The notes: generated by a model not told the origin, from the sequence alone. DNA of 64,000 bases from Shimia_B sp039815465 (GCA_039815465.1 JBCBZG010000007.1:124001-188000); one strand, 5' to 3'. Positions 33,510-42,530 are shown, counted from the first letter of the stretch. A program made the numbers and translations.

Positions 33510-33815
33510 GCATCGCGCCCGCAGAACCACCCACCTTGAGCGGCCTCTCTAAGACGCATGTCGTTCGACCTCTCACCCCTTTGGCTTCCCGAGAAACACC
33601 ACGTTGAAACAGGCCGCGTCCGTGTTGATCTCAGCCCGCAAAATCAGCCCATAGATCACACCGCCCCCCTTTCTTTCGTCCAAAAATACTTCCGCCGGAG
33701 GCACGCGGCGCAGCCGCGCCACCGAAGGTTCAAGCCAGCGCACGCTGGCGCAAAAGTGTGAGCGGTCGAACGCCATGCGTTCGAGAGAGACCGCGAACGG
33801 TGGCACGCCCGGTCG
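33510..33815 (+). repeat. Family 2 mosaic repeat with inverted outer arms
   Basis: The right part (33660-33815) reads CTTTCTTTCGTCCAAAAATA, CCGCCGGAGG, GCGGCGCAGCCGCGCC, CAAGCCAGCG...CGCTGGCGC and a module with GAACGCCATGCGTTCGAG. The left part (33510-33580) is a degraded reverse copy of that last module (GACGCATGTCGTTCGACC). Matching modules occur at 37.1 and 40.5 kb. Confidence 0.7.
33573..33656 (-). pseudogene. Possible 3' gene remnant inside repeat
   Basis: The minus strand reads IYGLILRAEINTDAACFN, then VVFLGKPKG and a stop. The codon use and residue mix look protein-like, unlike neighbouring translations of repeat DNA, but no start or rest of the gene is present. This could be the displaced C-terminus of a lost gene. 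It may equally be chance. Confidence 0.3.
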
Positions 33816-33834
33816 CGGCCGCGCGCGGCGTATG

Positions 33835-34356
33835 TCAGCTCGCGCAGCGGCTTTCGGCGTCGGCTGCGGCGGCGGTGAAGCCAAGGAGGCTGAACGTGTC
33901 CTTCGTGGTCGTGCCGCGCGATGACAGGCCGGTGACCACGGCCTTGGCGCCGCGCTTCATGGCGGTCACGATTTTGGCATCGTCGGCCGCGCTCGGTGCC
34001 CAGGCCCATTCCCCCTCGGTCGCCAGCTCAAACTCGGTCCCGTCCACGTCAACATTCACGGTCGACCCCGCCGCAAAGGGATAGCCGCCGGTAAAGGCCA
34101 CTTGCCCGGCCACGTCGATGGAGGGGCGGTGAAAGACCATCAACAAGATCTCGTCCCGCCGTGCCGCCACCACGTTTCCGCCGCGGGTGTTGACCGTTTC
34201 CGTGGGTGGGCTGACGAGCCAGCATTCCTTTGGGTCGGTGTCGGTAAAGACGTTCCAGTCTGTTTTCACGGCGACGCGGTTCGTCGACACGTCCTGGGCC
34301 ATCGCGGGGACCGCGAGGGCCAAAGACACAGCCACAGCGCTTATGATGCGGGTCAT
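33835..34356 (-). CDS. Invasion-associated locus B (IalB)-like protein
   Basis: A 173-residue periplasmic protein. The signal peptide MTRIISAVAVSLALAVPAMAQ is followed by a domain fitting the IalB family (WNVFTDTDPKECWLVSPP, MVFHRPSIDVAGQVAFTGGYPF, IVTAMKRGAKAVVTGLSSRG, DTFSLLGFTAA). Alphaproteobacteria carry many paralogues whose role is unclear outside Bartonella, where IalB affects erythrocyte entry. There are two cysteines, one at the C-terminus. Confidence 0.83.
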   Translation of the reverse strand: MTRIISAVAVSLALAVPAMAQDVSTNRVAVKTDWNVFTDTDPKECWLVSPPTETVNTRGGNVVAARRDEILLMVFHRPSIDVAGQVAFTGGYPFAAGSTVNVDVDGTEFELATEGEWAWAPSAADDAKIVTAMKRGAKAVVTGLSSRGTTTKDTFSLLGFTAAAADAESRCAS

Positions 34357-34479
34357 CGGGTTTGCCTCTTTCTGCGTGCCGGTCTGCTTTGCGCATGGGT
34401 CGGCTTATTCTGCTAAATGCAGCCTACCAAATCCGGGCTCCAAGGCAAAGCCCGCGCGTGGTAGGGCGCAAAATTCGGC

Positions 34480-35184
34480 CTATGCCGGGCCCGCGCTGCG
34501 GCGCCTGACGGCCACGACAGCCCCGAGGGCGCCCAACAGCAGCGGCAGACCAGCGGGGAGCGGCACAGGCGCAGCCGCCACATTCGCCGTAATGGTCACG
34601 TTGTCAAAGAATGCTGTGCGGTTGGGAGACAGCGAGTTCGCGGTGTAAAACCCGATGCGGATGTCGCTTGGCAGCGTGAAGTCGACGCTGTCCACGGGGT
34701 CGCCAAACTGGGTCGACGTGGCGAGCTGGTCCATATCGACGAAGTCCGCGTCCTCCAGCCCGGCGAGCGAAAACGTCGTCCAGACGCTGGTCGCGCTGCC
34801 CGTCACGGGAAAGGAGCTGTCCAGGAAGTACTCGCCCGCTTGCTCTAGCACCAAACCAAAGGCCATGCCCGCCCCCCCGCCGGTCACCATCCGGTAGTCG
34901 ATGCTGTAGCTTAGGTTAAACAGCTGCCCGTGGGCGGGGGTGATCACCGCTCCGTCGAGGAAATGCGCGAAGTAGATGTGGCCCGAATCAATGGTCGTCA
35001 CGCTAAGCGCGTTGCCCGGATTGCCCGACGCTGTCTGGCTGGTCACTTGGGTGCCGGAGCTAAAGCCGCCGATCTTTTCAGAGGTATAGGAACCGCTGCC
35101 GAACTCCGTCTCTGAGAATGTCAGGCTGGCGGCCTGGGCTTGGGCGGCGGAAAGCAAAATGGCGGCAAGGGCGAGAACGCGCAT
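34480..35184 (-). CDS. VPLPA-CTERM sorting-domain protein (2 of 3)
   Basis: 234 residues. Signal peptide MRVLALAAILLSAAQAQAAS, a beta-sandwich-like body (LTFSETEFGSGSYTSEKIGG; MVTGGGAGMAFGLVLEQAGEY; TLPSDIRIGFYTAN) and a C-terminal sorting signal VPLPAGLPLLLGALGAVVAV with the Arg-rich end RRRSAGPA. The body resembles carbohydrate-binding or lectin-like folds seen in such exported proteins. Its partner exosortase must lie elsewhere. It is divergent from the asparaginase gene. Confidence 0.83.
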   Translation of the reverse strand: MRVLALAAILLSAAQAQAASLTFSETEFGSGSYTSEKIGGFSSGTQVTSQTASGNPGNALSVTTIDSGHIYFAHFLDGAVITPAHGQLFNLSYSIDYRMVTGGGAGMAFGLVLEQAGEYFLDSSFPVTGSATSVWTTFSLAGLEDADFVDMDQLATSTQFGDPVDSVDFTLPSDIRIGFYTANSLSPNRTAFFDNVTITANVAAAPVPLPAGLPLLLGALGAVVAVRRRSAGPA

Positions 35185-35277
35185 AAGACGACCCTGTCTT
35201 CACAAAATCTGGAAAGCATCGTAGCGCGGTGGGCAGGGGCGCTCAGGCACCCAGACCGGCGCCAAATGGAGGGTGAG

Positions 35278-36264
35278 ATGACGCAAGCAGAGCCTCTGGT
35301 GGAGATTTGGCGCGGGCCGTTATGCGAAAGCGCCCATGCCGGCCACGTGGTCGTTTGCGACGCGGGCGGCGCGATTGTGGAGGCGTGGGGCGATCCGGAC
35401 CAGGTCATCTTTCCGCGATCCTCTTGCAAGATGCTCCAAGCGCTGCCGCTGATCCATTCCGGCGCCGCGGCGGCCCGCGGACTTGGCCCAGCCCACCTGG
35501 CTCTGGCCTGCGCGTCCCACGAGGGCGCCGCGCTCCACCGCGTGGCGGTGGAGGCCTGGCTTGGTGATCTGGGGTTGGGTGAGCCGGACCTGCGTTGCGG
35601 GGTGCAGGCGCCCAGCGATGTGGCGGAGCGTGACGCACTCATTCGCGCAAAGGTTGGCGCGTGCCAGGTGCACAACAACTGCTCAGGCAAGCACGCAGGC
35701 TTTCTGACGCTGTCGCAGCATCTCGGCGGGGATGCGGAGTATCTCGATATCGCGCACCCGGTGCAGCGCATGGCGCGGAACGCGTTTGAGGAGGCCACCG
35801 GCGCAGACAGTGCGTTTTGGGCGACCGACGGGTGCTCTGCTCCAAACTTTTCCACCACGGTGCATGGGCTCGCGCGGGCCATGGGGCGGTTTGCGGGGGC
35901 CACTGACACAACGACAGAGGGGCGCGCGATGGTCGCCCTGCGGGAGGCGATGATGACGCATCCGGACCTCGTCGCGGGCGAGGGGCGCGCCTGCACCGAG
36001 CTTATGCGCGCCGCACCTGGTGTGGCAGTCAAAACAGGCGCCGAGGGAGTTTATGTGGCGATCATCCCAGAACGACGGCTCGGGATCGCGCTCAAGATCA
36101 CGGATGGCACGACCCGCGCGGCGGAGGCCGTGATCACGCGGCTCTTGATCCGCCTAGGGCTGCTTGATGCCGCCCACCCGGCGGCGCAGAAGCGCTTGGG
36201 TCCCATCCGCAACTGGCGCGGGATCCAAACTGGACACATCGCGGCAAGCGCCGCGCTGGGGTGA
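35278..36264 (+). CDS. Asparaginase (thermolabile, Rhizobium AnsA type)
   Basis: 328 residues of the asparaginase II family typified by Rhizobium etli AnsA, unrelated to E. coli AnsA/AnsB. It hydrolyses L-asparagine to aspartate and ammonia. Motifs: FPRSSCKMLQALPLI, LACASHEG, VHNNCSGKHAGFL and ATDGCSAPNF. The conserved Ser/Lys pair in SSCK and Cys in NNCSGKH correspond to the proposed zinc and catalytic residues. GGAGG precedes the ATG at 35278, so earlier starts are rejected. Confidence 0.92.
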   Translation: MTQAEPLVEIWRGPLCESAHAGHVVVCDAGGAIVEAWGDPDQVIFPRSSCKMLQALPLIHSGAAAARGLGPAHLALACASHEGAALHRVAVEAWLGDLGLGEPDLRCGVQAPSDVAERDALIRAKVGACQVHNNCSGKHAGFLTLSQHLGGDAEYLDIAHPVQRMARNAFEEATGADSAFWATDGCSAPNFSTTVHGLARAMGRFAGATDTTTEGRAMVALREAMMTHPDLVAGEGRACTELMRAAPGVAVKTGAEGVYVAIIPERRLGIALKITDGTTRAAEAVITRLLIRLGLLDAAHPAAQKRLGPIRNWRGIQTGHIAASAALG

Positions 36265-36271
36265 GGTCGGT

Positions 36272-36728
36272 CCCGCCCGCCTCCCGCTCACATCACAGAT
36301 GTTCGGCCTTCGGTGGCGCGCTGCGCGCGCGGGCGTGTTGCGGTGTGATTTCGACGCGTGCTGGCGTTGGGTGGCGGCGGGGAGGGAGGGATTAAGTATT
36401 TTTGGACGAAAGAAAGGGGGGTGTGGTCAAGTCGCTGGGGCGTTGGGTTTGGGCTTTGATTCTTTGGGAGGAGAGGACCCTGTCTGAGCCGAGTGGGGCG
36501 GTGGAGCTGGTGTTTGTCGGTGGGTATTGGGCCGCTAGGGCCGTGATCCTGTTGGCTTATCGTCCAAGCTTCGGCGATGGAATGCCCCTTTCTTTCGTCC
36601 AAAAATACTTATTGCTACGTCTACGAAAGTGGTCCTTTCCCTGTTTGCGGGATGGCGGCCACCTTCTGTCGCGCGCAGCGCGCCACCGAAGGCCGAAGCC
36701 TTTAGGCTGAGGGGGAGGCGGGCGGAGC
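36272..36728. repeat. Family 2 element with long inverted terminal arms
   Basis: The left arm 36272-36335 (CCCGCCTCCC..., AGATGTTCGGCCTTCGGTGG, CGCGCTGCGCGCG) is matched in reverse by the right arm 36669-36728 (CGCGCAGCGCGCCACCGAAG, GGGGGAGGCGGGCGG). An inner inverted pair, AAGTATTTTTGGACGAAAGA (36392) against TCTTTCGTCCAAAAATACTT (near 36592), is nested inside. Length about 457 bp. The same arms bound the element at 54.7-55.0 kb. Confidence 0.78.
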
Positions 36729-37019
36729 CGACTGCTGGGGTTTGCCTTTGACTTGGCCGGGATGCGCGAGGCGGTAAGTCTTTGGGGCGCCTCAGAGCGT
36801 CACGCTACGACCGTTCATTTTCTGTGAAACTGAGGGCTGCGCGGTGCCCTCAGATCAAGCGGCGCTTTCGGCTGACCTCTGCGGTGGCGTGTGCTGCGGC
36901 CGTGGCGCCATCGGGCCCGAAGGATGGGCTCTGTAAGCGGTGCGTAGCACTGGCTTAACTGTGCCCCCAACCTGCCGAAGGGTCGGAGACCGCGCACCCA
37001 GCGTGACGCCAGTCGGACC
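36729..37019. other. Intergenic filler, no gene recognised
   Basis: This is the middle of an 897-bp gene-free gap. The only structure seen is a palindromic-looking CTGAGGGC...GCCCTCAG (36832-36858). No translation in any frame resembles a protein. It may be decayed sequence between two repeat elements. Confidence 0.4.
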
Positions 37020-37024
37020 AAACG

Positions 37025-37135
37025 CGCGCAGCGCGCCCTTTTAGGTTCAAGCCAGCGTAATCTGGCGCATAGGGGGTGAGCGGCCGAACGCCATGCGTTC
37101 GAGAGAGACCGCGAACGGCGGGCCCGTCCGTAGAC
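37025..37135 (+). repeat. Family 2 mosaic repeat fragment
   Basis: It contains GCGCGCAGCGCGCC, TTCAAGCCAGCGTAATCTGG and a module, GAACGCCATGCGTTCGAGAG followed by AGACCGCGAACGG, nearly identical to 33770-33800. It is located just after the dnaE2 stop (dnaE2 is on the minus strand). Confidence 0.7.
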
Positions 37136-37161
37136 ATCTTTTGCTCCGCTGAAACAGGGCG

Positions 37162-40100
37162 TTAGCGGTTGACCACGCGCAGGCCCTGGTCGCGGGGGTG
37201 TTGGTGGCCGATGCGGGTGGGGGCGATTTTGCGCGTGGGTAAGATCTGTGGCTCGATATGCGGTGCGGGTTCCGCGCTTGTGCGGCGGTCCCAGGCGTCC
37301 GTGCGGCCCGGCCCGAGCGCCTGCCAGTGGTCGCGCGCCAGCCCCACTTCGGAGATCTCGGGCCGCACGCCCATGCCAGGCGTCAGCCGGTGGCGCAGGA
37401 ACGCGAGCGGGTGTTTGCGCAGTGTCAGGCGCATGGCGACGTAATCCTCCACCACCTCTTCGCCCTCGGTCATGCGGGGCAGGTGCGGCGCGGCCTCATC
37501 GACGATCTCATCCTCCATCCCCAGGCCGTTTCCATGGGCAAAGAGCGGGGGCGGCTTGGTGCCCACGAGCGCCTTCGCCTCCCACAGCGCATCGCGGCGG
37601 GTGAGGCCGAGTGCGTGGAACGCGTCCGCCTCGGCCAGCGCCTTCACCGCCGCGGGGATGATGCCCGCGCGCCGCCAGACATCGCGGACCGTCTGGTAGC
37701 CGTTGCCACGGGCGGCGGTGATCCAGATCGCGTCCTCCTCTGCCATGCCTTTCAGCTGCCGGAACCCCAGCCGGATGGCGAGCGACCCGTCGGCCTGCGG
37801 TTCCATGATGTTGTCCCAGTCGCTCGCATTCACGCAGACCGGCAGCACCGTGACGCCGTGTTCGCGGGCATCGCGGACGATCTGGGCGGGGGCGTAGAAC
37901 CCCATGGGCTGCGAATTCAAGAGCGCGCAGGCGAAGATCCCGGGGTGGTGGCGCTTCATCCACGCCGACACATAGACCAGCAGCGCAAAGCTTGCGGCGT
38001 GGGACTCTGGGAAGCCGTAGCTCCCGAACCCTTCGATCTGGCTGAAACAGCGGGCGGAGAAGTCCTCGTCATACCCGTTCTTCGCCATCCCCTTCATGAA
38101 CCGCTCGCGGAAGGTGCTGACATTGCCGTGCTTTTTGAACGTGGCAAGCGCGCGGCGCAGGCGGTCGGCCTCCTCTGGCGTGAAGCCTGCACCCACGATG
38201 GCGATCTGCATCGCCTGTTCTTGGAAAAGCGGCACGCCCAGCGTTTTGCCTAGGACTTCGCCAAGCGCGTCGGAGGGGAAGCTCACCTCCTCCTCCCCGT
38301 TTCTGCGGCGGATGAACGGGTGGACCATGTCGCCCTGGATCGGCCCGGGGCGGATGATGGCCACCTGGATGACGAGGTCGTAGAATTTCTGCGGTCGCAT
38401 CCGGGGCAGGAAGTTCATCTGGGCGCGGGATTCGACCTGAAAGACACCGAGCGAGTCGGATTTGCACAGCATGTCATAGGTGGGTTTGTCGTCTTCCGGC
38501 ACGGTGGCGAGCGTCAGCCGCTCCCCGTGATGGGTGTCGATCAGGTCAAACGCCTTCCTGATGCAGCTCAGCATCCCGAGCGCGAGGATATCGACCTTCA
38601 GGATGCCTAAGGAGTCGATATCGTCCTTGTCCCAGCAGATGACAGTGCGATCCTCCATCGTGGCATTCTCGATGGGGACAAGCTCATCGAGCCGCCCCTC
38701 GGTGACGATGAACCCGCCCACGTGTTGGGAGAGGTGACGGGGGAAGCCGATGATCTCGTAAATCAGCTCCAGCGTCTGGATCAGATGCGGGTCGCCGGCG
38801 TCGAGGCCGATTTCTGCCATCCGCTCCTTCTCCAGCCCAACGGCGGAGAAAAAGCCCCAGAGTTGCGATGACATGGCCGCGATTGTGTCTTCGCTCAGCC
38901 CCATGGCGGTGCCGACTTCGCGTACGGCGCGCTTGCCGCGGTAGTGGATGACCGTGGCACAGAGCCCCGCGCGGTGGCGGCCGTAGCGTTCGTAGATGTG
39001 CTGGATGACCTCTTCGCGCCGTTCGTGTTCGAAATCGACGTCGATGTCGGGGGGCTCATTGCGCGCCTCGGAGACGAAGCGCTCGAAGACCATGGTGCCC
39101 AGTTCAGGGGACACAGATGTGACGCCCAGGCAGTAGCACACGACCGAATTGGCCGCCGACCCGCGCCCCTGGCACAGGATCCCCTGCGACCGCGCGTAGG
39201 CCACGATGTCATGGACGGTCAGGAAATAGGGGTCGTATTTCAGCTTCGCAATCAGCGCGAGCTCGTGTTCGAGCAGCTTGTGAACCCGGTCGCTGGCGCC
39301 CTGCGGGTAGCGCCAAGCGAGCCCCTCATAGGCCAGCCGACGCAGGCGGTCGGGGGGCTCTTCGCCGCCCAGCACCTCCTTGGGGTATTCATAGCGCAGC
39401 TCCTCAAGGGAGAAATTTAGGCTGGCGGCGATGCGGGCGGCGTTATCGACGGCCTCCGGGTGCGCGGCAAAAAGGCGGCGCATCTCCGCCGCCGACCGAA
39501 GGCGTTGTTCGGCATTGGCGAGCGCGCCCTTCCCCAGGGCATCGACGCGGGTGCCGAGCCGGATGGCGGTGAGTACATCGGTGAGTTTGCGCCGCCGCCC
39601 GTGGTGCATAACGGGCGCGGCAGAGGCGACGAGCGGTAGACCATAGTCCGCTCCAAGTCGGGCGAGCGCCCGAAAACGCGCTGGATCGCGCCCGTCATAG
39701 CGCGGCGCGAGGAGGAGGTGGCAGTCCCCCGGGAAGCGGCGGGTCAACCGTTCCACGGCTTGCCCCCACGCGCCCCCGCCGCGCTGTGAGGGCAGCGCTT
39801 GTGGCGGGTGGATCAGGAGGGCGAGGCCCGCACCGAATTCCTCAAGGTCTGCAAGGTGAAGCGTGCAGTCGCCCTTCTGCGCCCTGAGCCGCCCGGTGGA
39901 CAGCAGGCGGCAGAGATTGCCCCAACCAGCGCGGTCTTTAGGGAGCGCGGTGGCGGTGAACCCATCGCTGAGCACGAGCCGCGCGGCGGGTCGGAGGCGC
40001 GGGATGTTTAGGACGGGAAAACTGCCCTCAGTGCAGGGGATATGGGCCGGGCGGGGCGGACCGATGGGGCCATCGCGGGCCTCCGCCTCCTGCCTGAGAC

Positions 40101-40305
40101 GCACAATGCGTGCAATCTCTTTGGCCTCGGTATGGGCGCGCACGATGCCTGCGACGGAGTTCTCATCGGCGATGGCCAGCGCGGGCATCCCAAGCTCCGC
40201 AGCGCGGCGCATATATTCCTCCGGATGCGCGCCGCCGGTGAGGAAGGTGAAGTTGGACGTGACCGAAAGCTCGGCGAAGGCGGGGGCCTCAACTGGGGTC
40301 GTCAT
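37162..40305 (-). CDS. dnaE2: Error-prone DNA polymerase DnaE2
   Basis: A 1047-residue C-family polymerase for damage-induced mutagenesis. An N-terminal PHP domain (AELSVTSNFTFLTGGAHPEE) is followed by the polymerase core with the catalytic aspartates in PDIDVDFEHERR (near 420), HLSQHVGGFIVTEGRLDELV and SYGFPESHAASFALLVY. The short C-terminus is typical of DnaE2. It normally needs ImuA and ImuB, but neither is adjacent here. A LexA box lies 40 bp upstream of the ATG. Confidence 0.95.
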   Translation of the reverse strand: MTTPVEAPAFAELSVTSNFTFLTGGAHPEEYMRRAAELGMPALAIADENSVAGIVRAHTEAKEIARIVRLRQEAEARDGPIGPPRPAHIPCTEGSFPVLNIPRLRPAARLVLSDGFTATALPKDRAGWGNLCRLLSTGRLRAQKGDCTLHLADLEEFGAGLALLIHPPQALPSQRGGGAWGQAVERLTRRFPGDCHLLLAPRYDGRDPARFRALARLGADYGLPLVASAAPVMHHGRRRKLTDVLTAIRLGTRVDALGKGALANAEQRLRSAAEMRRLFAAHPEAVDNAARIAASLNFSLEELRYEYPKEVLGGEEPPDRLRRLAYEGLAWRYPQGASDRVHKLLEHELALIAKLKYDPYFLTVHDIVAYARSQGILCQGRGSAANSVVCYCLGVTSVSPELGTMVFERFVSEARNEPPDIDVDFEHERREEVIQHIYERYGRHRAGLCATVIHYRGKRAVREVGTAMGLSEDTIAAMSSQLWGFFSAVGLEKERMAEIGLDAGDPHLIQTLELIYEIIGFPRHLSQHVGGFIVTEGRLDELVPIENATMEDRTVICWDKDDIDSLGILKVDILALGMLSCIRKAFDLIDTHHGERLTLATVPEDDKPTYDMLCKSDSLGVFQVESRAQMNFLPRMRPQKFYDLVIQVAIIRPGPIQGDMVHPFIRRRNGEEEVSFPSDALGEVLGKTLGVPLFQEQAMQIAIVGAGFTPEEADRLRRALATFKKHGNVSTFRERFMKGMAKNGYDEDFSARCFSQIEGFGSYGFPESHAASFALLVYVSAWMKRHHPGIFACALLNSQPMGFYAPAQIVRDAREHGVTVLPVCVNASDWDNIMEPQADGSLAIRLGFRQLKGMAEEDAIWITAARGNGYQTVRDVWRRAGIIPAAVKALAEADAFHALGLTRRDALWEAKALVGTKPPPLFAHGNGLGMEDEIVDEAAPHLPRMTEGEEVVEDYVAMRLTLRKHPLAFLRHRLTPGMGVRPEISEVGLARDHWQALGPGRTDAWDRRTSAEPAPHIEPQILPTRKIAPTRIGHQHPRDQGLRVVNR

Positions 40306-40344
40306 GGAGGGGCAGCTCCTCAATCGACTCGTGAGAGGTCAATT

Positions 40345-40359
40345 GTTCACATTTTGTTC
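40345..40359 (-). promoter_or_regulatory. LexA (SOS) box upstream of dnaE2
   Basis: GTTC-ACATTTT-GTTC on the plus strand exactly fits the alphaproteobacterial LexA operator GTTC-N7-GTTC. It lies 40-54 bp before the dnaE2 ATG, a position where LexA would block transcription until DNA damage. The gene behind it is a known SOS-induced polymerase family, which supports the call. Confidence 0.88.
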
Positions 40360-40384
40360 CAAACATCAAGGTGCAGCTCCAAGG

Positions 40385-40568
40385 TCCTTGAGGGGCCAGC
40401 CCCTCAAACTCCCCGAAGTATTTTTGGACATAAGAAAGGGCATACTCTTTCTTTCGTCCAAAAATACTTCCCCCGGAGGGCCGCCGAGGGCGGAACGCGC
40501 GCAGCGCGCTACCGAATGTTCAAGCCAGCGTAAGCTGGCGCAGAAGGGAGGCGGGTGGGCCCGCCCTG
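40385..40568 (+). repeat. Family 2 mosaic repeat upstream of dnaE2
   Basis: Modules: TTGAGGGGCCAGCCCCTCAA, an inverted pair GAAGTATTTTTGGACATAAG / CTTTCGTCCAAAAATACTTC with CATA loop (40415-40470), CGCGCGCAGCGCGC, TTCAAGCCAGCGTAAGCTGG, and GGGAGGCGGG. The first and last modules match those at 18.3-18.5 kb, and the middle ones match those at 33.7 kb. It is upstream of both dnaE2 and the divergent gene. Confidence 0.8.
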
Positions 40569-40748
40569 GGAGACGCGCAGGTTTGGGGGCGGGGAGCCAA
40601 GTTGTGCCATCCCAACGAATATGTTGACAGACCGCGCGCGAGTGCGGAGCTTATCCGACACACAAAGACTGCTGGCACAGATAAGCGGCAGGGAAATGTA
40701 GGCTGGCGCGGGGCGCGCCGGTCAGTTCCAGGTATGAAAGGGTTCCCC

Positions 40749-42314
40749 ATGATCAAGCACCTCATCACAACGGCAACTCTTGCGCTCACCGGGTCTGCTG
40801 TGGTGGCGGATGTGGCTGTGCTCATCACCGATGGCAGCACCTCGCGCCAGGCGGCGCGGGCTGAAAGTGCGCTCGTTGCGCAGGGCTTTGAGCTCTACGA
40901 GGCCACCCGGAAAGGCCCCGATGACATCGCGGCGCTCTTGGCGGAGGCCTTTACGGCCGCAGAGCCGGGGGAGGCCGTCGTCGTTTATCTTGGCGGGACC
41001 ACAGTTCAGATAGGTGCGCGGACCTACCACGCGTCGAGCCGTACGCGCGGGATCACGGCGTTTAATGCGGGGGCGCGGGCCACCGATATCGGTGTGATCT
41101 TGGACGCCATGGCGGCCTATCCGGGCCGGGCACTCCTCCTGATTGGCGAGCAGCGTGCGCCGATCACCTTGGGCGATGTCGACCGACCCTTGGGCCAGCT
41201 TGTGGCAGAGCTGCCCGCGGGCGTCACGCTCGTCTCCGGCTCTGCGCCCGCGCTATTGGGCAATTTGGAACGCCTGTTGCGCACGCCAGGGGCCAGCGTG
41301 CAGGAGAGTTTTTCCGGCCAACTGATCTCTGGCTACGCGCCGGATGGCGTGGCCTTCCTCCCGGAAGCGCCTGACACGTTTGGAACGCTCAGCGCCGATG
41401 CGGAGGAGGAGCTGTACTGGCAGCTCGCGCAGGATATGGGCACATCAGATGCACTGCGCGCCTATCTGCGGCGCTACCCGGCGGGTCTGTTCGCGGCAGA
41501 CGCGGAGCGCACGCTGGACGCCTACCGGGCGGACCCCGCGCTTCAGGCGGAAGCATTAGAACGAAACCTGGGGCTCGACCGCGCGGCGCGGCGGGCTGTG
41601 CAGGCGGACCTGACTGTGTTGGGCTTTGACACGCGCGGGGTCGACGGCATCCTGGGCCGCGGGTCCCGTGCGGCGCTTTCCGCCTGGCAGGGCAGCCGGG
41701 GCTTTGTGGAGACGGGGTACCTCACCGCCAACCAACTCGCGGCTTTGTCGGGCGAGGCGGAGACGCGCCGGGCGGAGGAGCGCCGGGCCGATAGCGCCTA
41801 CTGGGCGCGCACGGGCATCAATGGGTCTGAGCGCGGGCTGCGCGCCTATCTGGACCGCTACCCGGATGGCATCCACGCCGCCAATGCGCGCCGGTCGCTA
41901 GCGGAGTTCGAGGATGCGCGCGCGCAATCCCGCGCCGCCGCGGACCGCCGCCGCTGGGAAGACGCGCTCGACACCGGCAGCGTCGCGGGCTTTGAAAGCT
42001 ACCTGCGCGAATTCCCCGACGGGCTTTATGCCGAGGACGCCCGTGAGGAGATCGAGCGCCGCAGTCAGCCCAGCGTATCTGACGCGCAGATCGCGCGAGA
42101 CCGCAGCGAGGAGGGGGACGTGTTGGGCAATCCGATTCTGAAACTCTTGGCAGAGCAGCGCATGACCCAGCTGGGCTACGGGCCGGGCCGGGTCGACGGT
42201 CGGTTTGACGATGCGACGCGCGCGGCCATCCGGGCGTTCCAGACGGCCTCCGGGCTTCCTGCGACGGGTTATGTGAGCCGCGCGACCGGGGCGCGCCTGC
42301 TGTCGTCGCAATAG
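40749..42314 (+). CDS. Exported caspase-fold-like protein with two peptidoglycan-binding domains
   Basis: 521 residues. Signal peptide MIKHLITTATLALTGSAVVA. Residues 22-200 follow a caspase (peptidase C14) layout: VAVLITDGS, EAVVVYLGGTTVQIGARTYH, ATDIGVILDAMAAYPGRALLL. The His of the usual GHG motif and the catalytic Cys are absent, so it looks inactive. Two PG-binding-1 motifs follow (RAVQADLTVLGFDTRGVDGI near 280 and QLGYGPGRVDGRFDDATRAA near 475). Between them are repeats of the ALRAYLRRYPAGLFAADAER type. It is likely periplasmic and wall-associated. Confidence 0.75.
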   Translation: MIKHLITTATLALTGSAVVADVAVLITDGSTSRQAARAESALVAQGFELYEATRKGPDDIAALLAEAFTAAEPGEAVVVYLGGTTVQIGARTYHASSRTRGITAFNAGARATDIGVILDAMAAYPGRALLLIGEQRAPITLGDVDRPLGQLVAELPAGVTLVSGSAPALLGNLERLLRTPGASVQESFSGQLISGYAPDGVAFLPEAPDTFGTLSADAEEELYWQLAQDMGTSDALRAYLRRYPAGLFAADAERTLDAYRADPALQAEALERNLGLDRAARRAVQADLTVLGFDTRGVDGILGRGSRAALSAWQGSRGFVETGYLTANQLAALSGEAETRRAEERRADSAYWARTGINGSERGLRAYLDRYPDGIHAANARRSLAEFEDARAQSRAAADRRRWEDALDTGSVAGFESYLREFPDGLYAEDAREEIERRSQPSVSDAQIARDRSEEGDVLGNPILKLLAEQRMTQLGYGPGRVDGRFDDATRAAIRAFQTASGLPATGYVSRATGARLLSSQ

Positions 42315-42335
42315 GCGCCACCCCCGCAGACAAAG

Positions 42336-42372
42336 AAAAGCCGCCCCCGAGACACATTCGGGGGCGGCTTTT
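42336..42372. terminator. Bidirectional rho-independent terminator
   Basis: AAAAGCCGCCCCCGA / TCGGGGGCGGCTTTT with a 7-base loop and T-tracts on both strands. It separates the plus-strand pseudo-caspase gene from the convergent rpmJ. Confidence 0.9.
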
Positions 42373-42404
42373 TTAAAGATACGTGTGGGCGATCAGCGCG
42401 TAGC

Positions 42405-42530
42405 TTAACCCTGGCGTGCTTTAAAGCGGCGCTGGGTTTTATTGATCACGTAGACACGGCCCTTGCGGCGCACAACGCGGCAATCGCGATGGCGGTTCTT
42501 GAGCGAACGCAGCGAGTTCTTGACCTTCAT
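42405..42530 (-). CDS. rpmJ: 50S ribosomal protein L36 (C-minus type)
   Basis: A 41-residue basic protein reading MKVKNSLRSLKNRHRDCRVV at its start and INKTQRRFKARQG at its end. This is the alternative L36 form with only one cysteine, lacking the zinc-binding set of the canonical L36. GAGAGG precedes the ATG. It lies directly downstream of tRNA-Val on the same strand, then ends 33 bp before a strong terminator. Confidence 0.93.
   Translation of the reverse strand: MKVKNSLRSLKNRHRDCRVVRRKGRVYVINKTQRRFKARQG

Noticed and set aside
36402..36710. Apparent 102-codon gene in the 36.3-36.7 kb gap
   Set aside because: It is formed by repeat modules (inverted arms and the CTTTCTTTCGTCC unit); similar frames appear in other copies.
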